Shown here one piece after another: positions 48,179 through 58,412 of a stretch of 64,000 bases of DNA. Positions within the stretch are counted from its first letter, which is position 1. Each line of letters starts with the position of its first letter. This DNA is from Sphingomonas quercus (GTDB lineage: Bacteria > Pseudomonadota > Alphaproteobacteria > Sphingomonadales > Sphingomonadaceae), in NCBI RefSeq assembly GCF_018863195.1, contig NZ_JAHKRT010000010.1, positions 1 to 64,000 of the forward strand, given 5' to 3'. Made by a program: the position numbers and the translations under genes. The notes beneath the pieces are model-generated. The model searched no databases, was not told the origin of the DNA, and worked only from the letters and a program-made list of their open reading frames with translations.

Positions 48179-50896
48179 TTGGCCAGCAGCCCGCCGACCA
48201 TCGACAACAGCGACATCTCCCCCATCTCGATCGTCGACGAGATGAAGTCGAGCTATCTCGACTATGCCATGTCCGTCATCGTCGCCCGCGCCCTGCCCGA
48301 CGTGCGCGACGGGCTGAAACCGGTGCATCGCCGCATCCTCTATGCCTGCCAGGAAGGCGGCTTCGTCGCCGGCCGGCCCTATCGCAAATCGGCCAAGATC
48401 GTCGGCGACGTGATGGGCAATTACCATCCGCACGGCGATTCCTCGATCTATGACGCGCTCGCCCGCCTCGCCCAGGATTGGGCGATGCGCGTGCCGCTGA
48501 TCGACGGCCAGGGCAATTTCGGCTCGATGGACCCGGATCCGCCCGCGTCGATGCGCTACACCGAGGCGCGGCTCGCCAAGGTCGCCAATGCGCTGCTCGA
48601 CGATCTCGACAAGGACACGGTCGATTTCACGCCGAACTACGATGCCTCGCGCGAAGAACCGCAGGTGTTGCCGGCGCGCTTCCCCAATCTGCTCGTCAAC
48701 GGCGCGGGCGGCATCGCCGTCGGCATGGCGACCAACGTACCGCCGCATAATCTCGGCGAAGTGATCGCGGCCTGCAAAGCCTATGTCGCCGATCCCGCCA
48801 TCACGTCCGAACAACTGCACGAGATCATCCCCGGCCCGGATTTCCCGACCGGCGCGCTGATCCTGGGACAAGGCGGCGCGCGCAACGCCTACACCACCGG
48901 GCGCGGATCGATCATCATGCGCTCCGCCCACAAGGTGGAGGAAGGGCGCGGCGATCGCCGCTCGATCGTGCTCACCGCCATTCCTTATCAGGTCGGCAAG
49001 AACGGGCTGGTCGAGAAGATCGCCGAGGCCGCCAAGGACAAGCGCGTCGAAGGCGTTTCCGACATCCGCGACGAAAGCAATCGCGAAGGCGTGCGCATCG
49101 TCATCGACCTGAAGCGGGATGCCACGCCCGACGTGGTGCTGAACCAGCTCTGGCGGCACACGCCGGCGCAGACCAGCTTCCCGGCCAACATGCTCGCCAT
49201 TCGCGGCGGCCGGCCGGAGCTGCTGACGCTGCGCGACATCATCGAGGCGTTCGTCCGCTTCCGCGAGGAAGTGATCACGCGGCGCTCCAAGTTCGAGCTG
49301 CTCAAGGCCCGCGAGCGCGCCCATATCCTGCTCGGCCTCGTCATCGCCGTCACCAATATGGACGAGGTGGTGCGGATCATCCGCGCCTCGGCGAGCCCGG
49401 TGGAGGCGCGCGTCTCGCTTGCCGCGCGCGAATGGCCGATCGCCGAGATCCTCCCCTATATCCGCCTCGTCGAGGCGGTGGAGAGCGAGATCGAGGGCGA
49501 CACCTATCGCCTCACCGACACCCAGATCCGCGCCATTCTCGACTTGCGCCTGCATCGCCTCACCGCGCTCGGCCGCGACGAGATCGGCGACGAGCTCGCC
49601 AAGCTCGCCGCCTCGATCGGCGAGCTGCTCGAAATCCTCGGCAATCGCGCCCGCCTCTACGAGGTGATGGTCGAGGAATTCGACGCCATCGCCGATGCCT
49701 TCGCCACGCCGCGCAAGACGCTGATCGCGCCGGCCGGCGACGACATCGACGACGAGGACCTGATCGAGCGCGAGGAGATGGTCGTCACCGTCACCATGGG
49801 CGGCTACATCAAGCGCACGCCGCTCGACTCCTTCCGCACTCAGGCGCGCGGCGGCAAGGGCCGCTCCGGCATGGCGACCAAGGACGAGGACGCCGTCACC
49901 AAGCTGTTCGTCACCTCGACGCACACGCCGGTGCTGTTCTTCTCAACCCACGGCAAGGTCTACCGCATGAAAGTGTGGAAGCTGCCCGAGGGCGCTCCGC
50001 AGGCGCGCGGCCGGCCGATGGTCAATCTGCTGCCGCTGGCCGATGGGGAGATCATCTCCACCGTGCTGCCGCTGCCGGAGGACGAGGCCGAGTGGGGCAA
50101 GCTCCACGTCGTCTTCGCCACCGCCCATGGCCGCATCCGCCGCAACTCGATGGACGCCTTCGCCAACGTGCCGTCCAACGGCAAGTTCGCGATGCGCTTC
50201 GACGAGGACGCGACCGATCGCCTGATCGGCGTGGCGCTGCTTACCGAGAGCGACGACGTGCTGCTGGCGACCCGCGGCGGCAAGGCGATCCGCTTCGCCG
50301 CCACCGAGGTGCGCGAATTCCAGAGCCGCACCTCCACCGGCGTGCGCGGCATCACCCTGCTCGGCGACGATGAGGTCATCTCGCTATCCATCCTCGCCGG
50401 CTTCGATGCCTCCACCGAGGAGCGCGACGCCTATTTGCGCGGCGACGAGGCGATGTCCGCCGAGCGACGCGCGGAGTTCGCCGGGGCGGAGGAATTCATC
50501 CTCACCGTCACCGCCAATGGCTATGGCAAGCGCACGTCCGCCTTCGCCTATCGCCGCACGGGGCGCGGCGGCCAGGGCATCACCAACATCATCACGTCCG
50601 AGCGCAACGGCCCGGTGGTGGCCAGCTTCCCGGCGCATAATGGCGAGCAGCTGATGCTCGTCACCGATCAGGCCAAGCTGATCCGCACCACTGTCGGCGA
50701 TATCCGCATCGCCGGCCGCTCGACCCAGGGCGTCACCCTGTTCCGGGTCGCCGACGGCGAGCATGTCGTCTCCGCCGCGCGCATCGAGGAGAGCGAGGAG
50801 GAGGCAGAAGTCGATATCCGCGAGGGCATCGAGCCGGAGACCGCGCCCGTCCCTGACGCGGAGATCGGCGAGGATCTGGCCGACGGCGGGGAGTGA
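48179..50896 (+). CDS. gyrA: DNA gyrase subunit A
   Basis: 905 aa from TTG 48179. The breakage-reunion domain has the catalytic Tyr127 in MRYTEARL; the quinolone region [10 protein letters not shown] has Ser88 and Asp92 (E. coli Ser83/Asp87), i.e. the quinolone-sensitive residues. The C-terminal beta-pinwheel contains the GyrA-box QARGGKG, which separates GyrA from ParC. Forms A2B2 with GyrB and introduces negative supercoils. The tail is acidic ([15 protein letters not shown]). No conspicuous ribosome site before the TTG. Confidence 0.94.
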   Translation: MASSPPTIDNSDISPISIVDEMKSSYLDYAMSVIVARALPDVRDGLKPVHRRILYACQEGGFVAGRPYRKSAKIVGDVMGNYHPHGDSSIYDALARLAQDWAMRVPLIDGQGNFGSMDPDPPASMRYTEARLAKVANALLDDLDKDTVDFTPNYDASREEPQVLPARFPNLLVNGAGGIAVGMATNVPPHNLGEVIAACKAYVADPAITSEQLHEIIPGPDFPTGALILGQGGARNAYTTGRGSIIMRSAHKVEEGRGDRRSIVLTAIPYQVGKNGLVEKIAEAAKDKRVEGVSDIRDESNREGVRIVIDLKRDATPDVVLNQLWRHTPAQTSFPANMLAIRGGRPELLTLRDIIEAFVRFREEVITRRSKFELLKARERAHILLGLVIAVTNMDEVVRIIRASASPVEARVSLAAREWPIAEILPYIRLVEAVESEIEGDTYRLTDTQIRAILDLRLHRLTALGRDEIGDELAKLAASIGELLEILGNRARLYEVMVEEFDAIADAFATPRKTLIAPAGDDIDDEDLIEREEMVVTVTMGGYIKRTPLDSFRTQARGGKGRSGMATKDEDAVTKLFVTSTHTPVLFFSTHGKVYRMKVWKLPEGAPQARGRPMVNLLPLADGEIISTVLPLPEDEAEWGKLHVVFATAHGRIRRNSMDAFANVPSNGKFAMRFDEDATDRLIGVALLTESDDVLLATRGGKAIRFAATEVREFQSRTSTGVRGITLLGDDEVISLSILAGFDASTEERDAYLRGDEAMSAERRAEFAGAEEFILTVTANGYGKRTSAFAYRRTGRGGQGITNIITSERNGPVVASFPAHNGEQLMLVTDQAKLIRTTVGDIRIAGRSTQGVTLFRVADGEHVVSAARIEESEEEAEVDIREGIEPETAPVPDAEIGEDLADGGE

Positions 50897-50929
50897 TCCC
50901 CCCGCCCGGCCACTCCTGCCCGGGGTAGC

Positions 50930-51799
50930 TCACCGCACCGGCCGCCCCTTCGCCTCGACCGTCTCCCACGCCACCTGCTGCAATCGCTCGGCCACGTCGG
51001 GGGCGATGCCGAGATCGGCCGCCGCCTTCTCCTCCCGCCCGAAGGCGCGCGGATCGCGGCCGGTGATCGCGGCATAGGCGACCAGCGCCTCGAGATAATA
51101 GCCGTGGGCGCTGGCGTGGTAATGGTCATACGTCCACAGGTCGACCTGGCCATAGCTGATCCCGTCATAAGGGTCGGGATCGGCGATGCCCGCATCGATC
51201 GCGGCGTTGAACGCCTCGCCCACCGGCAACACCCGCTTCACGCCGGACGTGGCTGCCGCGGCGCGATCATAGCCGCGCCGCAAATCCTCGGCCATGGCGC
51301 GGATATCCCTGCCGTGCCACGGCTTGCCCTCCGGGTAGGTGAGGTCGGGGCGCGACCATGTCGCATCGAGGCTGATGTCGACCGCCGGATTGGCGCGCAC
51401 GAACATCGCCGCGAAGCGGGGCGCATTCTCGATCAGCTCCGCCGGATCGCCGGGATTGCTCTGGCTGAGCGTGCTATAGTCCTGCAGCACGACATGGTCC
51501 CAGTGTCGATCGAGCATGGGAGCCTTGTTCGCCCAGTGCCAGGCCAGATCCTTGCCGCCGGCGGTCTCCAGGCTCACATGATAATCGAGCCCGGCCTGCT
51601 CGGTGAGCCGCTTGAAGATCGCCGGCATCCCGCCGACGCCCTCGCCGTTCAGGTCGGTGACGCTATCGGGCCGATAATGCCATGCCGCCGAACTGGCGCC
51701 GTAGGTGAAGCTGTTGCCGACGAACAGGATCGTCTCCGCCTGCGCCCCGGCGCTGACCAGAGCCGCCGCGCTCGCCCACAACAGCCGCCACATCCGCAT
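50930..51799 (-). CDS. exported SGNH-like hydrolase domain protein
   Basis: 289 aa from ATG 51797-51799 (second ATG two codons later). Signal peptide residues 1-21 ending in AGAQA. Block I motif ILFVGNSFTYG with candidate nucleophile Ser and late DHYHAS with candidate Asp/His resemble the SGNH/GDSL layout. QDYSTLSQSNPGD is an internal block. Substrate unknown; likely a periplasmic or secreted esterase. Convergent with gyrA (34-base gap). Confidence 0.75.
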   Translation of the reverse strand: MRMWRLLWASAAALVSAGAQAETILFVGNSFTYGASSAAWHYRPDSVTDLNGEGVGGMPAIFKRLTEQAGLDYHVSLETAGGKDLAWHWANKAPMLDRHWDHVVLQDYSTLSQSNPGDPAELIENAPRFAAMFVRANPAVDISLDATWSRPDLTYPEGKPWHGRDIRAMAEDLRRGYDRAAAATSGVKRVLPVGEAFNAAIDAGIADPDPYDGISYGQVDLWTYDHYHASAHGYYLEALVAYAAITGRDPRAFGREEKAAADLGIAPDVAERLQQVAWETVEAKGRPVR

Positions 51800-52293
51800 C
51801 CCCGCCACCCGACCCTCCCTGGCTGATTTTGCCCACGCACGAATAGCAGCCCCGGAATAGGCCGTCGCGGTCAATGATAGACTAGCCGCTCTGGTGAATT
51901 ATCCTTCATTCTTCGGCTGATAGAGTGGATATCTCAGAACGGCCATCAGGTCAGGGCTGCTTCGTGCACCGCGAACGAGGCCCACGCTGATAGCCGCCCG
52001 AGCCGCGCGATGAGCAGCCGCAAAGCAAGTTCCTCGCTTGCCGCGCACAGGCGCGACGACGCGGCGAGCCACTCTCGACCGGGTTAGAAAATAAATTATC
52101 ATTATATATCAGCGCAGAGGCACTAGGCTCTTACATCCGGCCCGAGCATGGATTGCTCCCAATGCAGATATACATACACTTAACGGCACAGGGAAATTCC
52201 TATGACACGATAAGTGAATCGAGTTTCATGCCGATCTCAACTCACATCTCGCGGCGACTCGATAGGATATTTCCGTCGCGCGTCCGGGGTCTC
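51800..52293. other. 494-base intergenic region, AT-richer, no supported gene
   Basis: The base composition is visibly lower in GC than anywhere else nearby, especially 52085-52280. Short frames exist, but none has a ribosome site with good codon bias. A minus-strand TATAAT sits at 52101-52106 in an AT-rich patch, and could start a transcript leading toward the SGNH-like gene or an untranslated RNA. Otherwise I see nothing definite in it. Confidence 0.5.
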
Positions 52294-52968
52294 CTAGAGC
52301 GTTGCCTCGATGGTGCGGGCGGCGGCGTCGGGATCCTCGGCCTGAGTGATCGGACGGCCGACGACAAGGACGGAGGCCCCGGCATCCAGGGCCGCACGCG
52401 GCGTCATCATTCGTTTCTGGTCGCCGGCGTCGCTGCCGGCAGGACGCACGCCGGGCACGACGAAGAAGCCGCCTGGCCAATGCTGCTTGGCGGCCTTCAC
52501 TTCCTGTCCGGAGCAGACGATGCCGTCGATGCCGGCCTCGCGCGCGAGGTCGGCGAGGCGCAACACCTGATCATGCGGATCGCCCCCGACGCCGATCGCG
52601 GCGAGGTCGTCGCCGTCGAGACTGGTGAGCACGGTGACGCCGACGACCTTGCAGCCTTCCGGCGCGGCCGCCTTGGCGTCCTCCATCATCGCCCGCCCGC
52701 CGGCGGCATGGACGGTGATGATCGCCGGGTTGAGCGGGCGCAGCGCCTGCACGGCCTTGGCGACGGTGTTGGGAATGTCATGCAGCTTGAGATCGAGGAA
52801 GATCGGCAGATCGAGCGCGGCCATGTCGCGCACGCCGGAGCGGCCATTGGCGCAGAAGAATTCGAGGCCGAGCTTGATGCCGCCGACATGGTGGCGAACC
52901 TTGGCGGCGAGCGCCTTGGCGCGGTCGAGATCGGGGGTGTCGATGGCGACGAAAAGAGGACGGGTCAT
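52294..52968 (-). CDS. pyrF: orotidine 5'-phosphate decarboxylase
   Basis: 224 aa. Catalytic tetrad in DLKLHDIPNT (Asp59, Lys61, Asp64) with Lys32 in IKLG; phosphate site VVPGVRP and VVGRPIT. Last step of UMP synthesis. Its ATG overlaps the stop of lapA (TGATG). Confidence 0.96.
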   Translation of the reverse strand: MTRPLFVAIDTPDLDRAKALAAKVRHHVGGIKLGLEFFCANGRSGVRDMAALDLPIFLDLKLHDIPNTVAKAVQALRPLNPAIITVHAAGGRAMMEDAKAAAPEGCKVVGVTVLTSLDGDDLAAIGVGGDPHDQVLRLADLAREAGIDGIVCSGQEVKAAKQHWPGGFFVVPGVRPAGSDAGDQKRMMTPRAALDAGASVLVVGRPITQAEDPDAAARTIEATL

Positions 52969-53291
52969 CAGCTCTGCACCGGAGAAACGGAAAGGTTAGC
53001 CGGGTGGTCCGCGGCAACGACGGTTGGCGTGGCCGTATCGGCGAGGCGGACATCGGCCAGCGCGCGCTCCGCGGCGTCGAGCCGGCGCCGCAGCCGCCAG
53101 CGCGTTGCCTGCAGTACGCCCAGCGTCGGCAACAGGCCGGCGAGGAAGGCGACCATCAGCAGCACCGGCAGCTTGGCGTCCAGCCGCAGGCCGCTCCACA
53201 GCGTCAGCGTCACCACCGTCCAGTTGCGCAGCGAGAAAATGACGATGGCGACCGCCAGGATCACCCAGAACAGGGTCTTCAGGAATTGCAT
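52968..53291 (-). CDS. lapA: LapA family membrane protein
   Basis: 107 aa from ATG 53289-53291, GGGGAG 9 bases upstream. Two hydrophobic helices (residues 5-25 and 45-65, LFWVILAVAIVIFSLRN and VLLMVAFLAGLLP) followed by a cytoplasmic basic/coiled segment, as in lipopolysaccharide-assembly protein A. In E. coli LapA supports LapB and LPS synthesis control. Translationally coupled to pyrF. The ihfB gene often found upstream is absent. Confidence 0.85.
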   Translation of the reverse strand: MQFLKTLFWVILAVAIVIFSLRNWTVVTLTLWSGLRLDAKLPVLLMVAFLAGLLPTLGVLQATRWRLRRRLDAAERALADVRLADTATPTVVAADHPANLSVSPVQS

Positions 53292-53344
53292 CGCACTGTC
53301 TCCCCACGCGACCTTAGGCGAGACAGGGCCGTCATGGCCAGTGC

Positions 53345-55651
53345 TCAACCGATCTCCCGCGCCAGCGCCGTGAAAAGCTCGGGAATGGCGGCGAGCCGAC
53401 CCTGCTCCTCGGCGAGAATGGCGCGGAACAGGTCGCGCTTGGCGGTGGCGACCGTGCCCGGCGGCAACGCCCGGCCCTCGGGAATGGCGGAAACGAGGAT
53501 GTCGATCATCCGCTCGGCGCCGTGCAACCGGCCCCAGAGATAGTCATTCTCTCGCCATGCCCTGCTAAAGAATGCTCCGAAGCTATTGAACTGAATGCCC
53601 TTGAGTGTCGCAGCCGCGCCCCCCTTTCGGATCGAGGTGGCGTCGTCCGGGGCGATGCGATCAACCTTGATCGGATCGAATTCTTCCAGCCCCTCACCCC
53701 GCAGCAGCGCCAGCGTGGCGATGTCGTAAAAGGGGTAGCCGAGATAGGCGAGCAGCATCTCGCGCCGGTCCGCCTTGCCGAGGCCGGCGAGCGCGTCGGC
53801 GAGCAGCGCGTCGGCCTCGTCGTCGACCGCCCGCAAATTCCTGAGATCGCCGAGCCAGTCGAGTGTCGCCTGCGGCTGGGTGCGGCAGATGCGGGCGGCG
53901 GCGCGGGCCGTCTCGTCGTAGAAGCCCGGCCGCTGCCGGTCGAGATAGGGCGCCAGCGCCGCGAAGATGGCGACGCGGAAGGCGTCGAGGTGCGGCTCGT
54001 CCCTGCCGCGCCGCTCCTCCACCGCCTGCACGCTGCGCGCCAGGAAACGCAGGCGGCGGATGCGGAAACCCAGGTCATGGGTGCGGAAGAACGTCTTGGC
54101 GGCCTCGTTGGCGCCGCCCGCGGAAAGCGCGCCGGGCGCGTCGACGCCAGCGGCGTGCACCGCCGACAGGATGGCGGCGCGCAATGCGTCGCGCCCTCCG
54201 GCATCGCGCCCGCCGGCGAGCGTGTGGATCAGCGCGGCAAGCTCGCCGCACACCGCGGCGAGCTTGAGGTGGCCATAGCTCGCATAGGCATAGCCGGCGC
54301 CGCGCGCGGCGGCGTCATGCGCCCGCGCCCGCCACGCCGCGAGGCGCGCCGGCGTCGGCCGGTCAAGCAACAGCGGCTGGCCGAAACCGCTCTCGATCGC
54401 CGCATCCACCTCCGGCCGCAGCCCCTCCACCACCTGGCGCAGCGCGGTGATGCGCGCCGAGCGCCGGTCGACGCGCTCGAGATTGTCGCGGATCGGCTGG
54501 CTGCGCGGGAGGTCGGACAGCGCGGCGAGGATCGTGGTGAAGAAACCGGGCGGCCGCGCCCGATCGCCGGTCCGCATGCCGATCGAGCGGATGTTCGGCT
54601 TGGGATCGATATAGACGATCCGCCGGTCGACCTCGCGGCGCGCCGGCCGGTCGACCAGCGCGTCGATCGCCGGCTGGAACGGCGCGTTGGCCAATACCGA
54701 TCCGTCGATCAGCACGGCGCTTTCGGCCGCGCCGATCGCGGCATGATCGGGCAGCACCCGGGCGAGGAACTCGTCGCGGCCGGGCCAGCGCGCGCCGCGA
54801 TCGGCAAGCACGCGATCGAGTTCGTCGACGCGGAAGGGCGGGAAGGCACCGGGGAAGCTCGCCGTGGCGCGCGCCGCGAAGGCCAGCTCGGCGGCGGCGC
54901 CGAGGTGGCGCGGCGCGGCGCCGCGATCGGAGAAATTCGCCATCAGCCGATGCTCGGTCTCCAGCACCTCCGGCGGCGAATGGAGCTGGATGCGCTCGGC
55001 ATGGCCATGGAAATCGGTGAGCGTCACGGTGAGGTCGAGCGGCTGGCCGTTCGGCAGCAGCGCCGGGCCGGCCGGCGCTTCGGCCATCGCGTCCAGCGCA
55101 TCGAGGATCATGTGGGTGAAGCCCTCGCCGGTGAAGGGCGGCTCGAACCAGCGCGATCGCATGAAGCCGGAGAGCTTGGCGCGCACCTCCGCGCGCGTAT
55201 CGGGCTCCACCGTCTCGTCGACCGTGTCGCCGCGCCGGGCGGCTGCCCACACCAGCGGCTGCGCCCAGAATTTGGCGAAGCGCGAGCCCGGCCGCGCCTC
55301 CGGATCAATCAGCTTCTCGATATCGGCGAGTTCCAGCCACAGATCGGTCAACGGCTCCAGCGACTGGCCGCTGGCGATGGCCTGGGCGAGGAAGATGGCG
55401 TTGATGCCGCCGGCACTGGCCCCGGTCAGGATATCGCACAGCACGCGCAGCCTGGTGTCGGTGGTCGTCGCGATCTGATCCATCAGCCGCAGATAGACCG
55501 CCTCGCTGCCGCCCTCCGGCCATTCGCCGGCATGCAGCGCACGGCTCGCCCGGCAGAGGCGCCACACCTCCTTGGTGATGCCGTGCATGTAGACGGCCAG
55601 GCTGATCCCGCCATAGCAGACCAGCGCGAGCCGCAGCTCCTTCTCCCGCAT
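53345..55651 (-). CDS. patatin-like phospholipase, long (DUF3376/TIGR03607 type)
   Basis: 768 aa from ATG 55649-55651 (MREKELRLALVCYGG); upstream starts at 55702 and 55726 cannot be ruled out since no ribosome site is strong. Patatin features: GGISLAVYMHG oxyanion loop, nucleophile Ser in GASAGGIN, and catalytic Asp in LIDGSVLANAPF. The long C-terminal part (about 400-768) is helical. Expected to hydrolyse acyl chains of membrane phospholipids, cytoplasmic side (no signal peptide). It is 53 bases before lapA and divergent from the CarF-like gene. Confidence 0.85.
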   Translation of the reverse strand: MREKELRLALVCYGGISLAVYMHGITKEVWRLCRASRALHAGEWPEGGSEAVYLRLMDQIATTTDTRLRVLCDILTGASAGGINAIFLAQAIASGQSLEPLTDLWLELADIEKLIDPEARPGSRFAKFWAQPLVWAAARRGDTVDETVEPDTRAEVRAKLSGFMRSRWFEPPFTGEGFTHMILDALDAMAEAPAGPALLPNGQPLDLTVTLTDFHGHAERIQLHSPPEVLETEHRLMANFSDRGAAPRHLGAAAELAFAARATASFPGAFPPFRVDELDRVLADRGARWPGRDEFLARVLPDHAAIGAAESAVLIDGSVLANAPFQPAIDALVDRPARREVDRRIVYIDPKPNIRSIGMRTGDRARPPGFFTTILAALSDLPRSQPIRDNLERVDRRSARITALRQVVEGLRPEVDAAIESGFGQPLLLDRPTPARLAAWRARAHDAAARGAGYAYASYGHLKLAAVCGELAALIHTLAGGRDAGGRDALRAAILSAVHAAGVDAPGALSAGGANEAAKTFFRTHDLGFRIRRLRFLARSVQAVEERRGRDEPHLDAFRVAIFAALAPYLDRQRPGFYDETARAAARICRTQPQATLDWLGDLRNLRAVDDEADALLADALAGLGKADRREMLLAYLGYPFYDIATLALLRGEGLEEFDPIKVDRIAPDDATSIRKGGAAATLKGIQFNSFGAFFSRAWRENDYLWGRLHGAERMIDILVSAIPEGRALPPGTVATAKRDLFRAILAEEQGRLAAIPELFTALAREIG

Positions 55652-55834
55652 GCCCAGCGGGTTGGCACAGGCCGGCCTCTGCGCCAACCCCTTTGATTTC
55701 ATCCCGTTTTGGAAACTGTTCCGCAACTAGGGCCGTTGGGCGCTATGGCCAAGCGCGGTTCGTTCCGTCATAGAGCCGAGCGTTCGAGGCGGCCCTGACG
55801 GGTGCCGGCGCGATCGGACAGGGAGCCCGGGCGA

Positions 55835-56539
55835 GTGAAGATACGGATAGCGATCATCGCATTCGTGCTCTCGATGCTGCTGAACCTTGTCCTCGCCGGC
55901 TGGGCTCTCGACTGGCGGATCGTGCCGGCGCTGCTCGCCGGCTGGTTCCTGGCGGATCTCGCCTCGGGCGTGATCCACATGCTGATGGATTATGTGCCGT
56001 GCCCCGAAGGCGTCGGCCTCGGCACGCTCTATTTCTACGGCGAGGGGCGCGACACCCCGGAATATGCGGCGCTTCGTCGCCAGGTGTTCGCGCGGATCAG
56101 CCCGCTCGATCGCATCCTGTTCGATTTCAAGGTGCATCATCCGCGCCCGGATTCGCTGGGCCGGCGCAGCATGCATTACCAGATCTGGTCGACGATCGTG
56201 TTCGCCGCCCTGCCGGTGTCGCTGCTGCTCAACGCCTGGGCGCTGCTGTGGCCGGCGCCGGGCTGGGTGATGGCCGGCGCGCTGGCCTTCGTTATCGGCG
56301 GCACATTCTCGCAATATTTCCACGGCGCGCTGCATCGCCGCGACAATCCGCCAGTGGTGAACGTGATGCGCCGCCTGCATCTGCTGATGACGCCCGAGAT
56401 GCATGACCGGCATCATCGCTCGCTCCAGCGCGATTTCGCGACGATCAGCGGCTGGTCGAATCCGCTGCTCAACCATGTCTTCCACTGGCTGCGCGCCCGC
56501 GGCCATCTCCGCGACGAGGGGCTCGAGCCGGTCGGCTAG
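55835..56539 (+). CDS. CarF/TMEM189-type lipid desaturase (plasmanylethanolamine desaturase family)
   Basis: 234 aa from GTG 55835 (GGGAG 10 bases upstream). Four hydrophobic helices and a histidine set expected for a membrane di-iron desaturase: SGVIHMLMD (His48), KVHHPRPD (101, 102), His114, YFHGALHR (163, 167), RLHLL (182), MHDRHHRS (190, 193, 194) and LNHVFHW (214, 217). Relatives include CarF of Myxococcus and human PEDS1, which create the vinyl-ether bond of plasmalogens. Function in this organism is inference. Divergent from the patatin-like gene. Confidence 0.82.
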   Translation: MKIRIAIIAFVLSMLLNLVLAGWALDWRIVPALLAGWFLADLASGVIHMLMDYVPCPEGVGLGTLYFYGEGRDTPEYAALRRQVFARISPLDRILFDFKVHHPRPDSLGRRSMHYQIWSTIVFAALPVSLLLNAWALLWPAPGWVMAGALAFVIGGTFSQYFHGALHRRDNPPVVNVMRRLHLLMTPEMHDRHHRSLQRDFATISGWSNPLLNHVFHWLRARGHLRDEGLEPVG

Positions 56540-56673
56540 GCCGGGGCGGCATCCGCCGTTGACGACGCGCCCGCCGGAAAACCCCCGCCTCGGGGGGACG
56601 ACGAATCGCGGATATTGAATTTCTGCTGCCGGAGCGGCTATGTTCCTGTTTCGTTCGTAGGAGTGGGAAGCAA

Positions 56674-58044
56674 GTGGCGAAGGTCCAGAAGCGCTATGTC
56701 TGCCAGGCCTGCGGCGGGTTGAGCCACCGCTGGCAGGGCCAATGCCCCGACTGCGCGGAGTGGAACACGCTCTCCGAGGAGCTGCCGCAGGTCGTCACGC
56801 CCTTTTCAGCTCGGCATGATCTGCGCAGCGGCGGCCGGGCGCTGGCGCTGGACGGGCTGGACGCCGACATCCCCTCCCCGAAGCGGCTGACGACCGGCAT
56901 CGATGAGCTCGATCGCGCCATTGGCGGCGGGCTGGTGCCGGGCTCGGCGACGCTGATCGGCGGCGATCCCGGCATCGGCAAGTCCACCCTGCTGCTCCAG
57001 GCCGCCGCCCGGCTGGCCCTCGCCGGACAGCCAGTCGCCTATATCTCGGGGGAGGAGGCGGCCGATCAGGTCCGGCTGCGCGCGCGCCGGCTCGGCCTCG
57101 GCAAGGCACCGGTCCGGCTCGGCGCGGCGACGTCGGTGCGCGACATCCTGCACACGCTCGGACAGGGCGCGCCCCCGGCGCTGCTGGTGATCGATTCGAT
57201 CCAGACCATGTATTCCGATCAGATCGAAGGCGCCCCCGGCACGGTCAGCCAGGTGCGCGCCTCGGCCCACGAGCTGATCCGCTTCGCCAAGGAGACGGGC
57301 ACGGCGCTGGTGCTGGTCGGCCATGTCACCAAGGACGGGTCGATCGCCGGTCCGCGCGTGCTGGAGCATATGGTCGACACGGTGCTCGCCTTCGAGGGCG
57401 AGCGATCGCATCAGTACCGCATCCTGCGCGTCGTCAAGAACCGGTTCGGCGGCACCGACGAGATCGGCGTGTTCGCAATGGACGAAGGCGGCCTGTCCGA
57501 GGTCGCCAACCCCTCCAGCCTGTTCCTCACCGCCCGCGGCGACGGCGTGTCGGGGGCGGTGGTGTTCCCGGCGCTGGAGGGCACCCGGCCGATCCTCGTC
57601 GAGATCCAGGCGCTCACCGTCCGCCTCGCCTCCGGGGCGACGCCGAGGCGCGCGGTGGTCGGCTGGGACAGCGGGCGGCTGGCGATGATCCTCGCTGTGC
57701 TCGAGGCTCGCTGCGGGCTGAGCTTCTCGACGGCGGAGGTCTATCTGAATGTGGCGGGCGGCTATCGGGTGAGCGATCCGGCCTGCGATGTCGCGGTGGC
57801 GGCGGCGCTCGTCTCGGCGCTGGCCGAGCGGCCGGTGCCGGCGGACGCGGTGGCGTTTGGCGAAGTGGCGCTCTCCGGCGAGGTGCGCCCGGTGGCGCAC
57901 GCCAATATCCGCCTCAAGGAATCAGCCAAGCTGGGCTTCGGCCGCGCGCTGGCGCCGGCGGGGGTGGCGCCGCAAGGCGGCATGACGCTGTCAGGCTTCG
58001 CCACCCTCGGTGCGCTGGTCGATCATCTGCTCGCGCGCGGATAA
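56674..58044 (+). CDS. radA: DNA repair protein RadA (Sms)
   Basis: 456 aa from GTG 56674 (AGGAG upstream). N-terminal zinc finger CQAC...CPDC (Cys10, 13, 24, 27), RecA-like Walker A GGDPGIGKST, the RadA-specific KNRFG motif and a C-terminal Lon-protease-like domain. RadA is a helicase/branch-migration factor in recombination. Cytoplasmic. Confidence 0.95.
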   Translation: MAKVQKRYVCQACGGLSHRWQGQCPDCAEWNTLSEELPQVVTPFSARHDLRSGGRALALDGLDADIPSPKRLTTGIDELDRAIGGGLVPGSATLIGGDPGIGKSTLLLQAAARLALAGQPVAYISGEEAADQVRLRARRLGLGKAPVRLGAATSVRDILHTLGQGAPPALLVIDSIQTMYSDQIEGAPGTVSQVRASAHELIRFAKETGTALVLVGHVTKDGSIAGPRVLEHMVDTVLAFEGERSHQYRILRVVKNRFGGTDEIGVFAMDEGGLSEVANPSSLFLTARGDGVSGAVVFPALEGTRPILVEIQALTVRLASGATPRRAVVGWDSGRLAMILAVLEARCGLSFSTAEVYLNVAGGYRVSDPACDVAVAAALVSALAERPVPADAVAFGEVALSGEVRPVAHANIRLKESAKLGFGRALAPAGVAPQGGMTLSGFATLGALVDHLLARG

Positions 58045-58077
58045 CGCCCGGCCGCATCCCGCCACACCGACGCCGGT

Positions 58078-58359
58078 TCAGCGCAACGGCGCCGGCTCCG
58101 GTCCCGCCCTGCCCCGGCCAAAGGCGTCGATCGCCAGTTGCAGATGGTGGGCGGCGAGATCGTCGCCGCGCCGGTCGAGCAGGCTGTGCGAAACCTCCAT
58201 CAGGGTACGGATGGCGTCGTCGTCGATGTCAGCCTCGCGCAACATGCCGAGCACGCGGGCCATCGCGGCGATTTGCCGCTTCAAGTCGATGACAGAATCG
58301 AGTGCGTGCTGCGTGAGCGTGTTCGCGATGCTCAATGCCTGGTCAGTCTGCCCGGCCAT
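58078..58359 (-). CDS. hypothetical protein, 93 aa
   Basis: ATG at 58357-58359 has GGAG 6 bases upstream; an ATG at 58380 is an alternative. Helical, no membrane span or signal: ALSIANTLTQHALDSVIDLKRQIAAM and MLREADIDDDAIRTLMEV. No family recognised. Its upstream region contains the 58413-58495 inverted repeat. Confidence 0.6.
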   Translation of the reverse strand: MAGQTDQALSIANTLTQHALDSVIDLKRQIAAMARVLGMLREADIDDDAIRTLMEVSHSLLDRRGDDLAAHHLQLAIDAFGRGRAGPEPAPLR

Positions 58360-58412
58360 AGCGCTCTCCGAAATGGCCATCGGCACGCCCTCGGGGCGCG
58401 CCGTGGCTCGAA

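Noticed and set aside
48065-49924. 619-codon minus-strand frame opposite gyrA
   Set aside because: Antisense shadow of gyrA.
51899-52102. 67-codon minus-strand frame in the AT-rich gap
   Set aside because: Its start codon coincides with the TATAAT-like element, there is no ribosome site and no recognisable sequence.
53522-55696. 724-codon plus-strand frame opposite the patatin-like gene
   Set aside because: Antisense shadow; the minus strand carries the patatin Ser/Asp dyad.
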